A DNA stretch of 64,000 nucleotides from Phycobacter azelaicus (GTDB lineage Bacteria > Pseudomonadota > Alphaproteobacteria > Rhodobacterales > Rhodobacteraceae), in contig NZ_WKFH01000003.1 of NCBI RefSeq assembly GCF_014884385.1, positions 2,636,001-2,700,000 on the forward strand. The letters are read 5' to 3'. Positions 1-8,869 of the stretch are shown piece by piece. Under the pieces are notes generated by a model, which ran no database searches, was not told where the DNA came from, and saw nothing but the letters and a program-made list of their open reading frames with translations. Every line of letters starts with the position of its first letter. Position 1 is the first letter of the stretch. The translations under genes were made by a program, and so were the position numbers.

Positions 1-390
1 CGGCTCTACAAATACTGGTTCTCGGTGACGCAGGATGAGCAACTGGCTCGTTTCAAATCGCGTGAGACAGATCCGCTGAAGCAGTGGAAGCTCTCGCCGA
101 TCGATAAGGCGTCACTGGACAAATGGGATGACTACACCGAGGCCAAGGAGGCGATGTTTTTCTACACTGACACGGCCGATGCACCTTGGACGGTGGTGAA
201 GTCAAATTGCAAGAAACGTGCCCGCCTGAACTGCATGCGGCATTTCCTGAGCACGCTGGACTATCCTGGCAAAGACCTTGAGATCGCGAAGGAGCCGGAT
301 CCACTGATCATCGGTCAGGCCCATCATGTGATCCATCGCTCGGATCATATCCTCGGCAAAGCCCTGCACCCGGATGCCCGCGTGCGCTGA
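1..390 (+). CDS. ppk2: Polyphosphate kinase 2 (PPK2), 3' end only
   Basis: The reading frame is open from base 1 and has no credible start inside the window, so only the C-terminal 129 residues are present. The segment carries the strongly conserved PPK2 C-terminal stretch, including KLSPID, KWDDYTEAKEAMF, DTADAPW and KKRARLNCMRHFL. PPK2 enzymes transfer phosphate between polyphosphate and nucleoside di- or monophosphates in the cytoplasm. The Walker motifs lie upstream of the window and cannot be checked, so the class (NDP- or NMP-phosphorylating) cannot be assigned. The stop codon is followed by a 74-base gap to the next gene on the same strand. Confidence 0.9.
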   Translation, partial: RLYKYWFSVTQDEQLARFKSRETDPLKQWKLSPIDKASLDKWDDYTEAKEAMFFYTDTADAPWTVVKSNCKKRARLNCMRHFLSTLDYPGKDLEIAKEPDPLIIGQAHHVIHRSDHILGKALHPDARVR

Positions 391-464
391 CTTTCGCCGT
401 CTGGACACGGTAGACACCGGCCGCGCACTTGCCGCGCGGCACGAGTGGGGCTACACCCTTTTTC

Positions 465-1109
465 ATGATGAACCGCATTGCCTTCCTGGCAGGGCTTGCC
501 CTTTTGGCCGGTGCGCCTGTGAATGTGCAGGCGCATCCGCATGTGTTCGTCGATACCGGTCTGGCACTCAGCATTGATGCGCAGGGGCGGCTTGAAGCTG
601 TCGAGGTTACTTGGGCCTATGATGATTTCTACTCGCTCCTTGTGTTCGAGGATCTGGGCCTTGATAATGATATGGACGGGCTGCTGAACACCGCGGAGTT
701 GGGATTGCTCAAGGGCTTCGATCTCAACTGGGTGGTCGGCTTTGAGGGTGATATCTACCTGCGCCGTGGCGATACTCCGATCTCCCTGCTTCCTCCCGAG
801 CATATCTCGACCGAGGTTGTCGACGGGCGGATCATCACGCGCCACCGTCGACCGCTGGCGGGTCCAGTCAGCGCGGATGGTGTGGTGATCAAGGCCTATG
901 ATCCGACCTACTATACGGCCTACACCGTCAATCAAGGCGTGACTGCCGGAGGCGGCTGCGATGTCGACATCACCCCGCCGGACCTTGACCGGGCCTACAC
1001 CCTGGTGGAAGAGCTGCTTTATGCCATGCCTGCTGATCAGGCCGAAGAGGCCTATCCCGAGGTCGGCGCCGCCTTTGCCGATACGGTCCATGTGATCTGC
1101 GGGAGCTGA
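465..1109 (+). CDS. DUF1007 family periplasmic protein, partner of NicO transporter
   Basis: I place the start at 465 (or 468) because the residues from there form a signal peptide ([11 protein letters not shown], cleaved after NVQA) leading into the typical DUF1007 start [12 protein letters not shown] longer frame opens at 429 but only adds a non-signal tail. DUF1007 proteins are exported and almost always sit beside NicO/RcnA-type nickel-cobalt transporters; the histidines just after the cleavage site could bind metal. The gene ends one base before the start of the transporter gene, so the two are surely co-transcribed. The biochemical role of the family is not established. Confidence 0.85.
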   Translation: MMNRIAFLAGLALLAGAPVNVQAHPHVFVDTGLALSIDAQGRLEAVEVTWAYDDFYSLLVFEDLGLDNDMDGLLNTAELGLLKGFDLNWVVGFEGDIYLRRGDTPISLLPPEHISTEVVDGRIITRHRRPLAGPVSADGVVIKAYDPTYYTAYTVNQGVTAGGGCDVDITPPDLDRAYTLVEELLYAMPADQAEEAYPEVGAAFADTVHVICGS

Positions 1110-1110
1110 G

Positions 1111-2073
1111 ATGCGGAACCTGACAGCGGGGCTAGCCCTTATCGTTATCGCAGTGGCGATCTGGCTTTGGGGCTTTGGCGGGGCACAGGATGTGGCGCGC
1201 TGGGCTGCCGAAGGGCAGCGTGAGGCGCAGAACGCTCTGGCGCGCGGCCTCAGAGCGCTAAAGTCGGGGCAACCGGGCGCTTTGCTTTCGCTCCTGTCCC
1301 TGTGCTTTGCCTACGGTTTCTTTCACGCTGCGGGGCCGGGTCATGGCAAGTTGGTGATCGGCGGATATGGGATCGGCAGGCCGGTTGCCCTCGTGCGTCT
1401 TGCGGGGCTGGCAGTGGCCTCTTCTCTGGCACAGGCGGCTACGGCTGTGGTGCTGGTGGCCGGTGGCCTGGTTCTATTGGACTGGAGCCGGGAGCGCATG
1501 ACGAATGTCGCCGAAGAGGTGCTGGCGCCCCTGTCGTACGGTCTGATCGCCTGCCTGGGCCTTTATCTGGTCTGGCGCGGCGGGCGGCGGCTCGTCTCCT
1601 TGCGTCAGTCAGCCAGCACGCAAACCGGGCAGGCAGATCACTCAGGCTGCGACCACAGCCATTCGCATGACCACCATCACCATGATCACCATCACAACGA
1701 GGATGGCGCCTGTCCGACCTGTGGGCACCGCCATGGGCCGACGCTTGAAGAGGCCGCTCAGGTGCACGGGCTGCGCGACGCGCTGGCCATCATTGGCGCC
1801 GTTGCCATGCGTCCCTGCACCGGGGCTGTCTTCCTGCTGTTGGTAACCTGGCGGATGGATGTTCTGCCTGCCGGCATCGCCGGAGCCTTTGCCATGGGGC
1901 TGGGCACGGCAAGCGTGACGGTTGCTGTCGCCGTCGCCTCGGTCTTTTTGCGCGAAGGTGCATTGCAGAGGATGGAGGGGCGCGGTGCGCTCGCACTTGC
2001 GGCGGGGCTTGAGCTGCTCGCAGGGGGCGTGATTGCTGCGCTGGCGCTGCAGATCATGCTGCGCGCGCTATGA
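1111..2073 (+). CDS. NicO/RcnA-family nickel/cobalt transporter with His-rich loop
   Basis: A 320-residue inner-membrane protein. It has an N-terminal membrane segment (residues 5-22), a NicO-type metal motif HAAGPGHGK at 72-80 followed by GGYG, further hydrophobic segments, and a C-terminal block beginning [12 protein letters not shown] near 232. Between about 178 and 208 lies a cytoplasmic-type loop very rich in histidine (for example [10 protein letters not shown]) followed by CPTCGHRHG, a probable metal sensor or buffer. The family exports or imports Ni(II)/Co(II). It follows the DUF1007 gene with a one-base gap and GGGAG as ribosome binding site. Substrate and direction are inferred from the family only. 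Confidence 0.85.
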   Translation: MRNLTAGLALIVIAVAIWLWGFGGAQDVARWAAEGQREAQNALARGLRALKSGQPGALLSLLSLCFAYGFFHAAGPGHGKLVIGGYGIGRPVALVRLAGLAVASSLAQAATAVVLVAGGLVLLDWSRERMTNVAEEVLAPLSYGLIACLGLYLVWRGGRRLVSLRQSASTQTGQADHSGCDHSHSHDHHHHDHHHNEDGACPTCGHRHGPTLEEAAQVHGLRDALAIIGAVAMRPCTGAVFLLLVTWRMDVLPAGIAGAFAMGLGTASVTVAVAVASVFLREGALQRMEGRGALALAAGLELLAGGVIAALALQIMLRAL

Positions 2074-2077
2074 GATG

Positions 2078-2116
2078 AACCCCGCCGTCGGCTGATGCAA
2101 AAGCCGCGGCAGGGTT
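2078..2116. terminator. Stem-loop between convergent genes
   Basis: An interrupted inverted repeat (AACCCCGCCG with CGGCAGGGTT outside, CGGCT with AGCCG inside) fills the short gap between the converging NicO and hydrolase genes. It has no strong T-run on either strand, so it may be a weak bidirectional terminator. Confidence 0.4.
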
Positions 2117-2125
2117 TCGCTGCGG

Positions 2126-3415
2126 TTATTCGCCTTTGCTCAGCGTCTCAAAGGTGAGCCCCTGCGCTGTACGCGGTGCAAAGCCTTTCCAGTAGCTGTG
2201 ACCGGCCTGTTCCTTGCCTTCATCGTTCACGTCGATGACGCCATCGGCAGCGCGCTCAATGAGATCAAGATAGGCAGCCTTTTCGGCATCGCCCTTGAGG
2301 TGCAGATCCATATAGGCGGAGGCGAAATGCTGGGTGATATTGTTCATCCTGTTGGTGTCCCAGACCGGATCCGCGTAGTGTTCGAAGGGTATGAAATCGA
2401 GCGTATCCGATGGTGCCCAGCTCTCGATCGGGGCGGGCATCGGGGCGGCGGCATTGTGATTGGCCGCTTCAAAGGTCAAAAGGTGACGGTTGGTGTTGAC
2501 CATCCCTTCAAATATTTGACGCATGGCCGGATATTTCGACACATCGTCCACGCTGCCTGCCATCATCAGGACGGGTTTTTCAACGCCCGCGAGACCGGCT
2601 GCATCCCAGAAACCTGTGTTCATGCCCCAGGGACCGATCGAAATCACCGCCTTGACACGGTCATCCATCAGCGCTGCGTGGCTTTCGGTCCCGGCCATGT
2701 TGCGCTTCAGCAGACCCGCAGGCGTGCCCCAGCTGTACTCTGTGGAGGCTTCGGTCACTCCGGCGCCGGCAAAAACCAGCGCGCCATAGCCGCCCATGGA
2801 ATACCCGATCACCCCGGTTTGAGAGGTGTCTGTGATCTCGCCCAGGGGGCCCTCGAGCGCCGCCATCTGGTCAATGACGAACTTCTGATCCAAGGGGCGG
2901 TTCAGAAGGGTTGATCCAAAGGCACCCTGATCCGAATAGGTGCTGTCGGTGTGGTCGATGGAGACTGTGACGTAGCCCTTGGAGGCCAGATTCTCGCCCA
3001 GGTGTGACATCAGGAAACGGTTGCCGGGATAGCCGTGCGAGATCACCACCAGGGGAAAGCGCTCTCCAGTGGCCGGATCGGCTGCACGGGCTGCACGGCC
3101 GTGCAGAGTTGTCGGGGTGCTGCCATCGCGCAGCACAGTTTCATAAGTGCCGCCCTCAGGGGTGCCAGGGGCCGCAGGATACCAGACCTCGACCGTGATC
3201 GGGCGATCATACAGCGGCTGACTTTCGTTTGTGGTGTTCAGAATATCGTTCTGACCGGGGTTCACGAACTCCAGCGTTTGAACGCCGATGGGGTAGGTGC
3301 CAAAGGCCGCCAGTTCCGGTGCGTCTGGGCGAATGCGGTCGATCCGATTTTCCGCTACTGCCGAGCCAGCGGCCACGGAGGCGGCAAGGCCCACCAATGC
3401 AATCTGTTCGCGCAT
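2126..3415 (-). CDS. Secreted alpha/beta hydrolase (PAF-acetylhydrolase/dienelactone hydrolase-like)
   Basis: The start is set at 3415 because that ATG lies directly behind a GGAGAGGAG ribosome binding site; a longer frame would need a TTG at 3433. The 429-residue protein begins with a signal peptide (MREQIALVGLAASVAAGSAVA). It then has an alpha/beta hydrolase fold with an oxyanion region VVISHGYPGNRF, a nucleophile elbow GYSMGGYG (Ser about 206) and a late ANHNA stretch that may carry the catalytic His. Proteins of this type are annotated as dienelactone hydrolase or platelet-activating-factor acetylhydrolase-like enzymes. The natural substrate is not predictable. It is monocistronic, convergent to the NicO gene. 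Confidence 0.75.
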   Translation of the reverse strand: MREQIALVGLAASVAAGSAVAENRIDRIRPDAPELAAFGTYPIGVQTLEFVNPGQNDILNTTNESQPLYDRPITVEVWYPAAPGTPEGGTYETVLRDGSTPTTLHGRAARAADPATGERFPLVVISHGYPGNRFLMSHLGENLASKGYVTVSIDHTDSTYSDQGAFGSTLLNRPLDQKFVIDQMAALEGPLGEITDTSQTGVIGYSMGGYGALVFAGAGVTEASTEYSWGTPAGLLKRNMAGTESHAALMDDRVKAVISIGPWGMNTGFWDAAGLAGVEKPVLMMAGSVDDVSKYPAMRQIFEGMVNTNRHLLTFEAANHNAAAPMPAPIESWAPSDTLDFIPFEHYADPVWDTNRMNNITQHFASAYMDLHLKGDAEKAAYLDLIERAADGVIDVNDEGKEQAGHSYWKGFAPRTAQGLTFETLSKGE

Positions 3416-3620
3416 GAATGTTCTCCTCTCCAATCAATGAAGCAACGGTAGCCGCTACGCGCCGCTTGTGTAGTGAATCTTGTGCGAATTCTTGGTGACA
3501 CTGCGTCATTCCGTGCAAACGCCCGGAGGCCGGGAGCTGGGCGAGGAGCGATCCAATTTTGGAACGTGGCCTATTGCCAGACTAGCCCGCCGGGCCTAAG
3601 GCGGATCCATGGAGACCATG

Positions 3621-4973
3621 ATGACATATCGTGAGCACGCTCGAGCCGTCGCTGTGCTGGGGCTACCACTTATCGGGGGGCATGTGGCCCAGTTTGCGAT
3701 CAGCATGACAGACACCATCATGCTGGGCTGGTACGGTGCGGAAGAGCTTGCAGCGGTCACGCTGGCAAGTTCTTATTTCTTTGTGTTCTTTATGCTGGGT
3801 GCCGGGTTTGCCTTTGCGGTCATGCCATTGGTGGCAGCAGCGGCCGGTGCGCGCGAAGAGCGCCAGATTCGCCGTTCGACTCGCATGGGGCTGTGGCTAT
3901 CGCTGGCCTACGGTGTGATTGCGCTACCTGCCTTGTGGTATTCAGAGCCGATACTGTTGATGCTGGGACAGAAACCGGGCGTGGCATTGGATGCCTCGGT
4001 CTATTTGCGTCTTGCGGGGTGGGGATTGTTTCCGGCCCTTCTGGTTATGGTCCTCAAGTCGTACCTTGCCGCGCTGGAGCGCACGCAGGTTGTGCTGTGG
4101 GTCACGGTTCTGGCCGCAGTCATAAACGCGGTGGTCAATTATGCACTTATCTTTGGCAATTTCGGTGCGCCCGAGATGGGGATCAAAGGGGCGGCGCTGG
4201 CCTCGATCCTGACCCAGAGCATTTCGCTGGTTGCGGTGCTGATATACGCGCTGCGGGCGCTTGCCCAGCATGAGCTGTTGCGCAATTTCCATCGCCCCGA
4301 TTGGGAGATGCTGCGGGAGGTGTTCCGCCTTGGTCTGCCAATTGGTCTGACCAATCTCAGCGAGATCAGCCTGTTCACCGCCTCGGCGATGATGATGGGG
4401 TGGCTGGGCACGGCGACGCTGGCGGCCCACGGTATTGCCATTACACTGTCGGGGCTGACCTTTATGGTGCATTTGGGCCTGTCCAATGCGGCGACGATCC
4501 GGGCGGGCAATGCTTTCGGTCGCAATGACAGAACGCATCTGGAAAGCGGAGCCAAGGTTGTCATTGCGCTTTCACTGATCATGGCAGTTCTCACGATCGT
4601 GCTGTTCCTTGCAGCGCCGGGTCCGCTGATTTCCCTGTTCCTAGCGCCGGATGACCCTGACAAGCCACAAATTCTGATCATCGGCGCCGCGCTTTTGGCG
4701 GCGGCGGCCCTGTTTCAGCTGATGGACGGGATGCAGGTCGTGGCGCTGGGCCTGTTGCGCGGCGTTCAGGATACAGGCGTGCCAATGGTCATTGCAGCCC
4801 TCAGCTATTGGGCGGTGGGGATCCCAGCGTCCTACCTGTTTGGTTTTACATTTGGCTGGGGAGGCGCGGGAGTCTGGTACGGGCTTGCCTTGGGGCTGAG
4901 CTGTGCTGGTTTCTTTTTGCTGATGAGGTTTTGGCGGAGATCTGTTCGCAAATTGACGCCTGCCGCCTCATAA
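3621..4973 (+). CDS. MATE family multidrug/toxin efflux transporter
   Basis: An integral membrane protein of about 450 residues with twelve hydrophobic segments in two homologous halves, as in MATE exporters (for example LGLPLIGGHVAQFAISMTDTIMLG at the start of the first half). These antiporters use Na+ or H+ gradients to export cationic compounds. In-frame ATGs occur at 3609, 3618 and 3621. I prefer 3621 because GGAG at 3611-3614 gives a 6-base spacer. The gene stands alone, 11 bases from the convergent downstream gene. Nothing nearby indicates the substrate. Confidence 0.88.
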   Translation: MTYREHARAVAVLGLPLIGGHVAQFAISMTDTIMLGWYGAEELAAVTLASSYFFVFFMLGAGFAFAVMPLVAAAAGAREERQIRRSTRMGLWLSLAYGVIALPALWYSEPILLMLGQKPGVALDASVYLRLAGWGLFPALLVMVLKSYLAALERTQVVLWVTVLAAVINAVVNYALIFGNFGAPEMGIKGAALASILTQSISLVAVLIYALRALAQHELLRNFHRPDWEMLREVFRLGLPIGLTNLSEISLFTASAMMMGWLGTATLAAHGIAITLSGLTFMVHLGLSNAATIRAGNAFGRNDRTHLESGAKVVIALSLIMAVLTIVLFLAAPGPLISLFLAPDDPDKPQILIIGAALLAAAALFQLMDGMQVVALGLLRGVQDTGVPMVIAALSYWAVGIPASYLFGFTFGWGGAGVWYGLALGLSCAGFFLLMRFWRRSVRKLTPAAS

Positions 4974-4984
4974 GGCTTTCCGTT

Positions 4985-5395
4985 CTAGACCTTGCGGTTC
5001 TTTGTCAGCCGGTCGGCCTTTTTGCGCACTAGCACGCTGCGCAGATCGTGCATGGCCATCAAAAGCGCATCTGTCACTTCTTCGAGTTGCTCTTCGCTTG
5101 CGCGGCTTTGCACCCAGTGGGCGGTGAGGTTCAGATGGTCCACTGCCCTATGGATGTCGTCGATGTCGCGCTGCGCCAGCACCTTTGTACGCTGTTCCAT
5201 CCAGTCTTTGATCTCTGCTAGATCACGGGGGCTGAGTTCCCTGTCGCCGTGGGCGCGGATCTCTCCGTTGCGGATGTTGACGACGGCGATCTGATCCATA
5301 TCGATCCGACGTTGGCGGTTTTCCGTGTCCACCCGGAACACGAAGGCACCGTTTTCGCGAACGCGGAAGTAATACTCTGGCAGCGCTACGGACAT
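4985..5395 (-). CDS. Conserved hypothetical protein, aspC operon
   Basis: A 136-residue soluble protein with no signal peptide or membrane segment, which I do not recognise. The N-terminal third (YYFRVRENGAFVFRVDTENRQRRIDMDQIAVVNIRNGEI) looks like a small beta-rich domain. The remainder is helical and highly charged with a lysine/arginine-rich C-terminus. It lies 17 bases downstream of the aminotransferase gene on the same strand and is probably co-transcribed with it. The codon use is like its neighbours, so it is a real gene, but no function can be offered. Confidence 0.7.
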   Translation of the reverse strand: MSVALPEYYFRVRENGAFVFRVDTENRQRRIDMDQIAVVNIRNGEIRAHGDRELSPRDLAEIKDWMEQRTKVLAQRDIDDIHRAVDHLNLTAHWVQSRASEEQLEEVTDALLMAMHDLRSVLVRKKADRLTKNRKV

Positions 5396-5412
5396 GGTAG
5401 AGGTCTCTCAGT

Positions 5413-6699
<1,287 letters not shown>

Positions 6700-6715
6700 T
6701 CAAGGGAGAGCCAAA

Positions 6716-7114
6716 ATGGCCGATGAAACAACAGACTGGTTTGGTCCGGAAGCCGCCACATTTGGCGACAGGGTCGCTGCCGCGCGGGAGGCTGCGGGTA
6801 TGAACCAAAGCCAGCTGGCACGGCGTCTTGGCGTGAAGAAAAGCACGCTCATGGGCTGGGAACAGGACCTCTCGGAGCCGAGGGCGAACAAGCTGTCGAT
6901 GATGGCGGGCTTGCTCAACGTCTCGATGAGCTGGCTTCTGACCGGTGAGGGCGACGGCATGCCCGAACCGGGCGATCTGGAATTGGAAACGGGTGATTTT
7001 TCTTCTGTGCTGAGCGAGTTGCGCGACCTGCGCGCTGACTTGCGTGCCAGCTCCGAGCGGGCCGCGCGGCTTGAGAAAAAGCTCCGCACGCTGTTGCAAA
7101 ACGCTGCTCAATAA
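6716..7114 (+). CDS. XRE-family helix-turn-helix transcriptional regulator
   Basis: A 132-residue protein with a Cro/CI-type helix-turn-helix at about residues 20-75 (AAREAAGMNQSQLARRLGVKKSTLMGWEQDLSEPRANKLSMMAGLL). A charged C-terminal helix of about 30 residues (LSELRDLRADLRASSERAARLEKKL) looks like a short dimerising coiled coil. AAGGGAGAG precedes the ATG by a normal spacing. The gene is immediately upstream (15 bases) of sdhE, so the two are likely co-transcribed. The regulon is unknown. Confidence 0.85.
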   Translation: MADETTDWFGPEAATFGDRVAAAREAAGMNQSQLARRLGVKKSTLMGWEQDLSEPRANKLSMMAGLLNVSMSWLLTGEGDGMPEPGDLELETGDFSSVLSELRDLRADLRASSERAARLEKKLRTLLQNAAQ

Positions 7115-7129
7115 GGTGAAGCGATTCTC

Positions 7130-7402
7130 ATGAACGAACGCACGAACAGCCTCGAAACCCGTGAAAACCGTCTAAAACGGCTTCGGATGCGATCCATGCG
7201 GCGGGGTATCAAAGAGATGGACATTCTGCTCTCTGCTTTTGCGGACGCCAACCTGGACAGCATGGACGAGGCCAGGATCGATCTGTATGACCGCCTGCTT
7301 CACGAGAATGATCAGGACTTATATCAATGGGTTACGGGGCAAGTTGCTGCGCCGGATCCGTTCGCGGAGCTTATACACGACATCGCACAAACCTACCAAT
7401 AA
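7130..7402 (+). CDS. sdhE: FAD assembly factor SdhE (succinate dehydrogenase flavinylation)
   Basis: A 90-residue protein of the DUF339/SdhE family with the defining RGxxE motif in MRRGIKEMD (Arg25-Gly26...Glu29). The rest matches the family's small helical bundle (LLSAFADANLDSMDEARIDLYDRLLHENDQDLYQWVTG). SdhE (SDHAF2 in mitochondria) promotes covalent FAD attachment to SdhA of succinate dehydrogenase. No sdh genes lie nearby; in alphaproteobacteria sdhE is commonly found elsewhere on the chromosome. Its coupling here to an XRE regulator gene is the notable point. Confidence 0.92.
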   Translation: MNERTNSLETRENRLKRLRMRSMRRGIKEMDILLSAFADANLDSMDEARIDLYDRLLHENDQDLYQWVTGQVAAPDPFAELIHDIAQTYQ

Positions 7403-7430
7403 TCATAAAAATTCAGCTTAACTGATTTTT
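7403..7430 (+). terminator. Weak AT-rich stem-loop after sdhE
   Basis: An AT-rich inverted repeat (AAAAATTCAG, loop CTTAA, CTGATTTTT) sits just after the sdhE stop and runs into T residues. The stem is weak, so termination here is only possible. Confidence 0.3.
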
Positions 7431-7474
7431 CGGGAATTGTCGGCATTCTGTGTCTCAGCAAATTCGAGTCGGAG

Positions 7475-7978
7475 ATGCGAATGAGTATGGAAATGCCTAT
7501 TGGCCAGCAGGACCGTAAAGGGTTCATGACTGGCTACCTTGAAGCCCTGGCTTTGGTGGAGCGTCTGCATCGCCTGTTGCTGGATGTTATCAAGGATGAA
7601 TTCGAACGCGTTGGCGTTCTGGAAATCAATGCCGTGCAGGCACTGCTTCTGTTTAACATCGGCGACAACGAAGTCACCGCTGGGGAACTGAAAACGCGTG
7701 GTTACTACCAGGGCAGCAATGTAAGCTACAACCTGAAAAAGCTGGTCGACATGGGTTACATGCACCACCAGCGCTGCGAGATCGACCGCCGGTCGGTTCG
7801 CGTACGCCTGACACCGCGAGGCCGGGAAATCCGGGATATCGTGGCCGGGCTGTTCTCTCGTCATGCCGAAGGCCTTGAAGGCAAGGGCGTGATCAGTGGA
7901 CAGGGGATCGAAGACATCACCACTGCGCTGAAACGCGTGGAACGGTACTGGTCTGACCAGATCCGCTATATCTACTGA
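7475..7978 (+). CDS. MarR-type winged-helix regulator (LdtR-like)
   Basis: A 167-residue winged-helix protein. After an N-terminal dimerisation helix, a DNA-binding region runs through about residues 55-115 (TAGELKTRGYYQGSNVSYNLKKLVDMGYMHHQRCEIDRRSVRVRLTPRGREI), with the wing DRRSVRVRLT typical of MarR proteins. The overall shape and the NVSYNLKKLV recognition helix resemble the alphaproteobacterial LdtR group, which in other rhizobial-type bacteria controls an L,D-transpeptidase and stress tolerance; that link is from memory of the family. GGAG at 7471-7474 fits a start at 7481 at least as well as at 7475. It is followed by a 390-base non-coding stretch. Confidence 0.75.
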   Translation: MRMSMEMPIGQQDRKGFMTGYLEALALVERLHRLLLDVIKDEFERVGVLEINAVQALLLFNIGDNEVTAGELKTRGYYQGSNVSYNLKKLVDMGYMHHQRCEIDRRSVRVRLTPRGREIRDIVAGLFSRHAEGLEGKGVISGQGIEDITTALKRVERYWSDQIRYIY

Positions 7979-8295
7979 CAAGTTATCACAGGCCTGTACG
8001 GCAGAATGCCCGGCTGCAGCAAGAATTGCTGCAAGGTCTGCTCAAAAGCGTTTGGGATCGGAACGCCCACGAAACCAGAAGCCTTTCGTTCCGACTTGAA
8101 GAATTCAAGATCCAGAACTGCATCGCGCGTGGACAACAAGACCGTGCAGGCGTTCTGACACCGGCAAGAATGCCTCTTCCCGAAAAATCAACCTTGCAAG
8201 GACCGCATCATGGCTGACGCGCAGTTGGCCCGTGGGCGTTGGCGTGACTTTGCGCGGAAAGCTCCAGCGTATCGGTGCGGTTGCAGCATTCACAT
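7979..8295. other. Non-coding stretch without a credible gene
   Basis: Between the MarR-type gene and the glyoxalase terminator no frame has a plausible start, ribosome binding site and codon pattern. The only structure I see is a short perfect hairpin at 8016-8032 (GCAGCAA, loop GAA, TTGCTGC) about 40 bases after the regulator stop, without a T-run. A small RNA cannot be excluded but nothing positively supports it. Confidence 0.4.
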
Positions 8296-8323
8296 CAAAA
8301 ATGCGGCCCCCAATGGGAGCCGC
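8296..8323 (-). terminator. Rho-independent terminator of glyoxalase gene
   Basis: On the minus strand a stem GCGGC-CCC / GGG-GCCGC with an ATTG loop is followed by ATTTTTG, placed 45 bases after the glyoxalase stop. The plus-strand reading also ends in a T-rich run, so it may work both ways. Confidence 0.65.
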
Positions 8324-8368
8324 TTCTTTGTTGAGAGCTATGCCCAAGCCAGTGCGGTGACGTTGATA

Positions 8369-8797
8369 TCACCAGTGACCGGTGCTTTCCATGCTGGCCC
8401 AGGGCTCGGCGGGCGCGAGCGCATCACCGTTTTGCAGCAGTTCGACCGAGATGTTGTCGGGGGAGCGGATGAAAGCCATGCGGCCGTCGCGCGGCGGACG
8501 GTTGATGGTGATGCCGTTGTCCATCAGGTGCTGACACACCTCATAGATGTTGTCGACGCCATAGGCGAGGTGGCCAAAGTGTCGGCTGTCGCTGGGCAGA
8601 CCCTCGTCGCCGTCCCAGTTATATGTCAGTTCGATCGGAGCTTCCGGTTGGCCCGGCGGCGCCATGAAGATAAGCGAAAACCGCCCCTCTTCACTGTCAT
8701 AGCGACGGGTCTCTTCAAGGCCCAGCAGCTTGTAGAAGGCCATGGATTTCTCCAGATCTTTCACGCGGACCATGGTGTGCAAATAGGTAAGGGGCAT
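8369..8797 (-). CDS. gloA: Lactoylglutathione lyase (glyoxalase I)
   Basis: A 142-residue VOC-fold protein containing two beta-alpha-beta-beta-beta modules. The four expected metal ligands are visible: His7 (YLHTMVRV), Glu56 (APIELTYN), His76 (FGHLAYGV) and Glu119 (ISVELLQ). GloA converts the hemithioacetal of methylglyoxal and glutathione to S-lactoylglutathione, detoxifying methylglyoxal in the cytoplasm. The length and ligand spacing are those of the short, Ni-dependent bacterial type. It is monocistronic, with its own terminator downstream. Confidence 0.9.
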   Translation of the reverse strand: MPLTYLHTMVRVKDLEKSMAFYKLLGLEETRRYDSEEGRFSLIFMAPPGQPEAPIELTYNWDGDEGLPSDSRHFGHLAYGVDNIYEVCQHLMDNGITINRPPRDGRMAFIRSPDNISVELLQNGDALAPAEPWASMESTGHW

Positions 8798-8869
8798 GTG
8801 GCTTTCCCTGCTTTGATCATGTCTTGAAAGGAGACTAAGCGTGCGTTTCGAAAAGTCGAGGGGCTATGG

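Noticed and set aside
8026..8217. Open frame of 63 residues on the plus strand after the MarR-type gene
   Set aside because: Start codon is a poor one inside a hairpin, there is no ribosome binding site, and the composition is not like the real genes.
8105..8347. Open frame of 80 residues on the minus strand
   Set aside because: It runs through the glyoxalase terminator hairpin and has no ribosome binding site.
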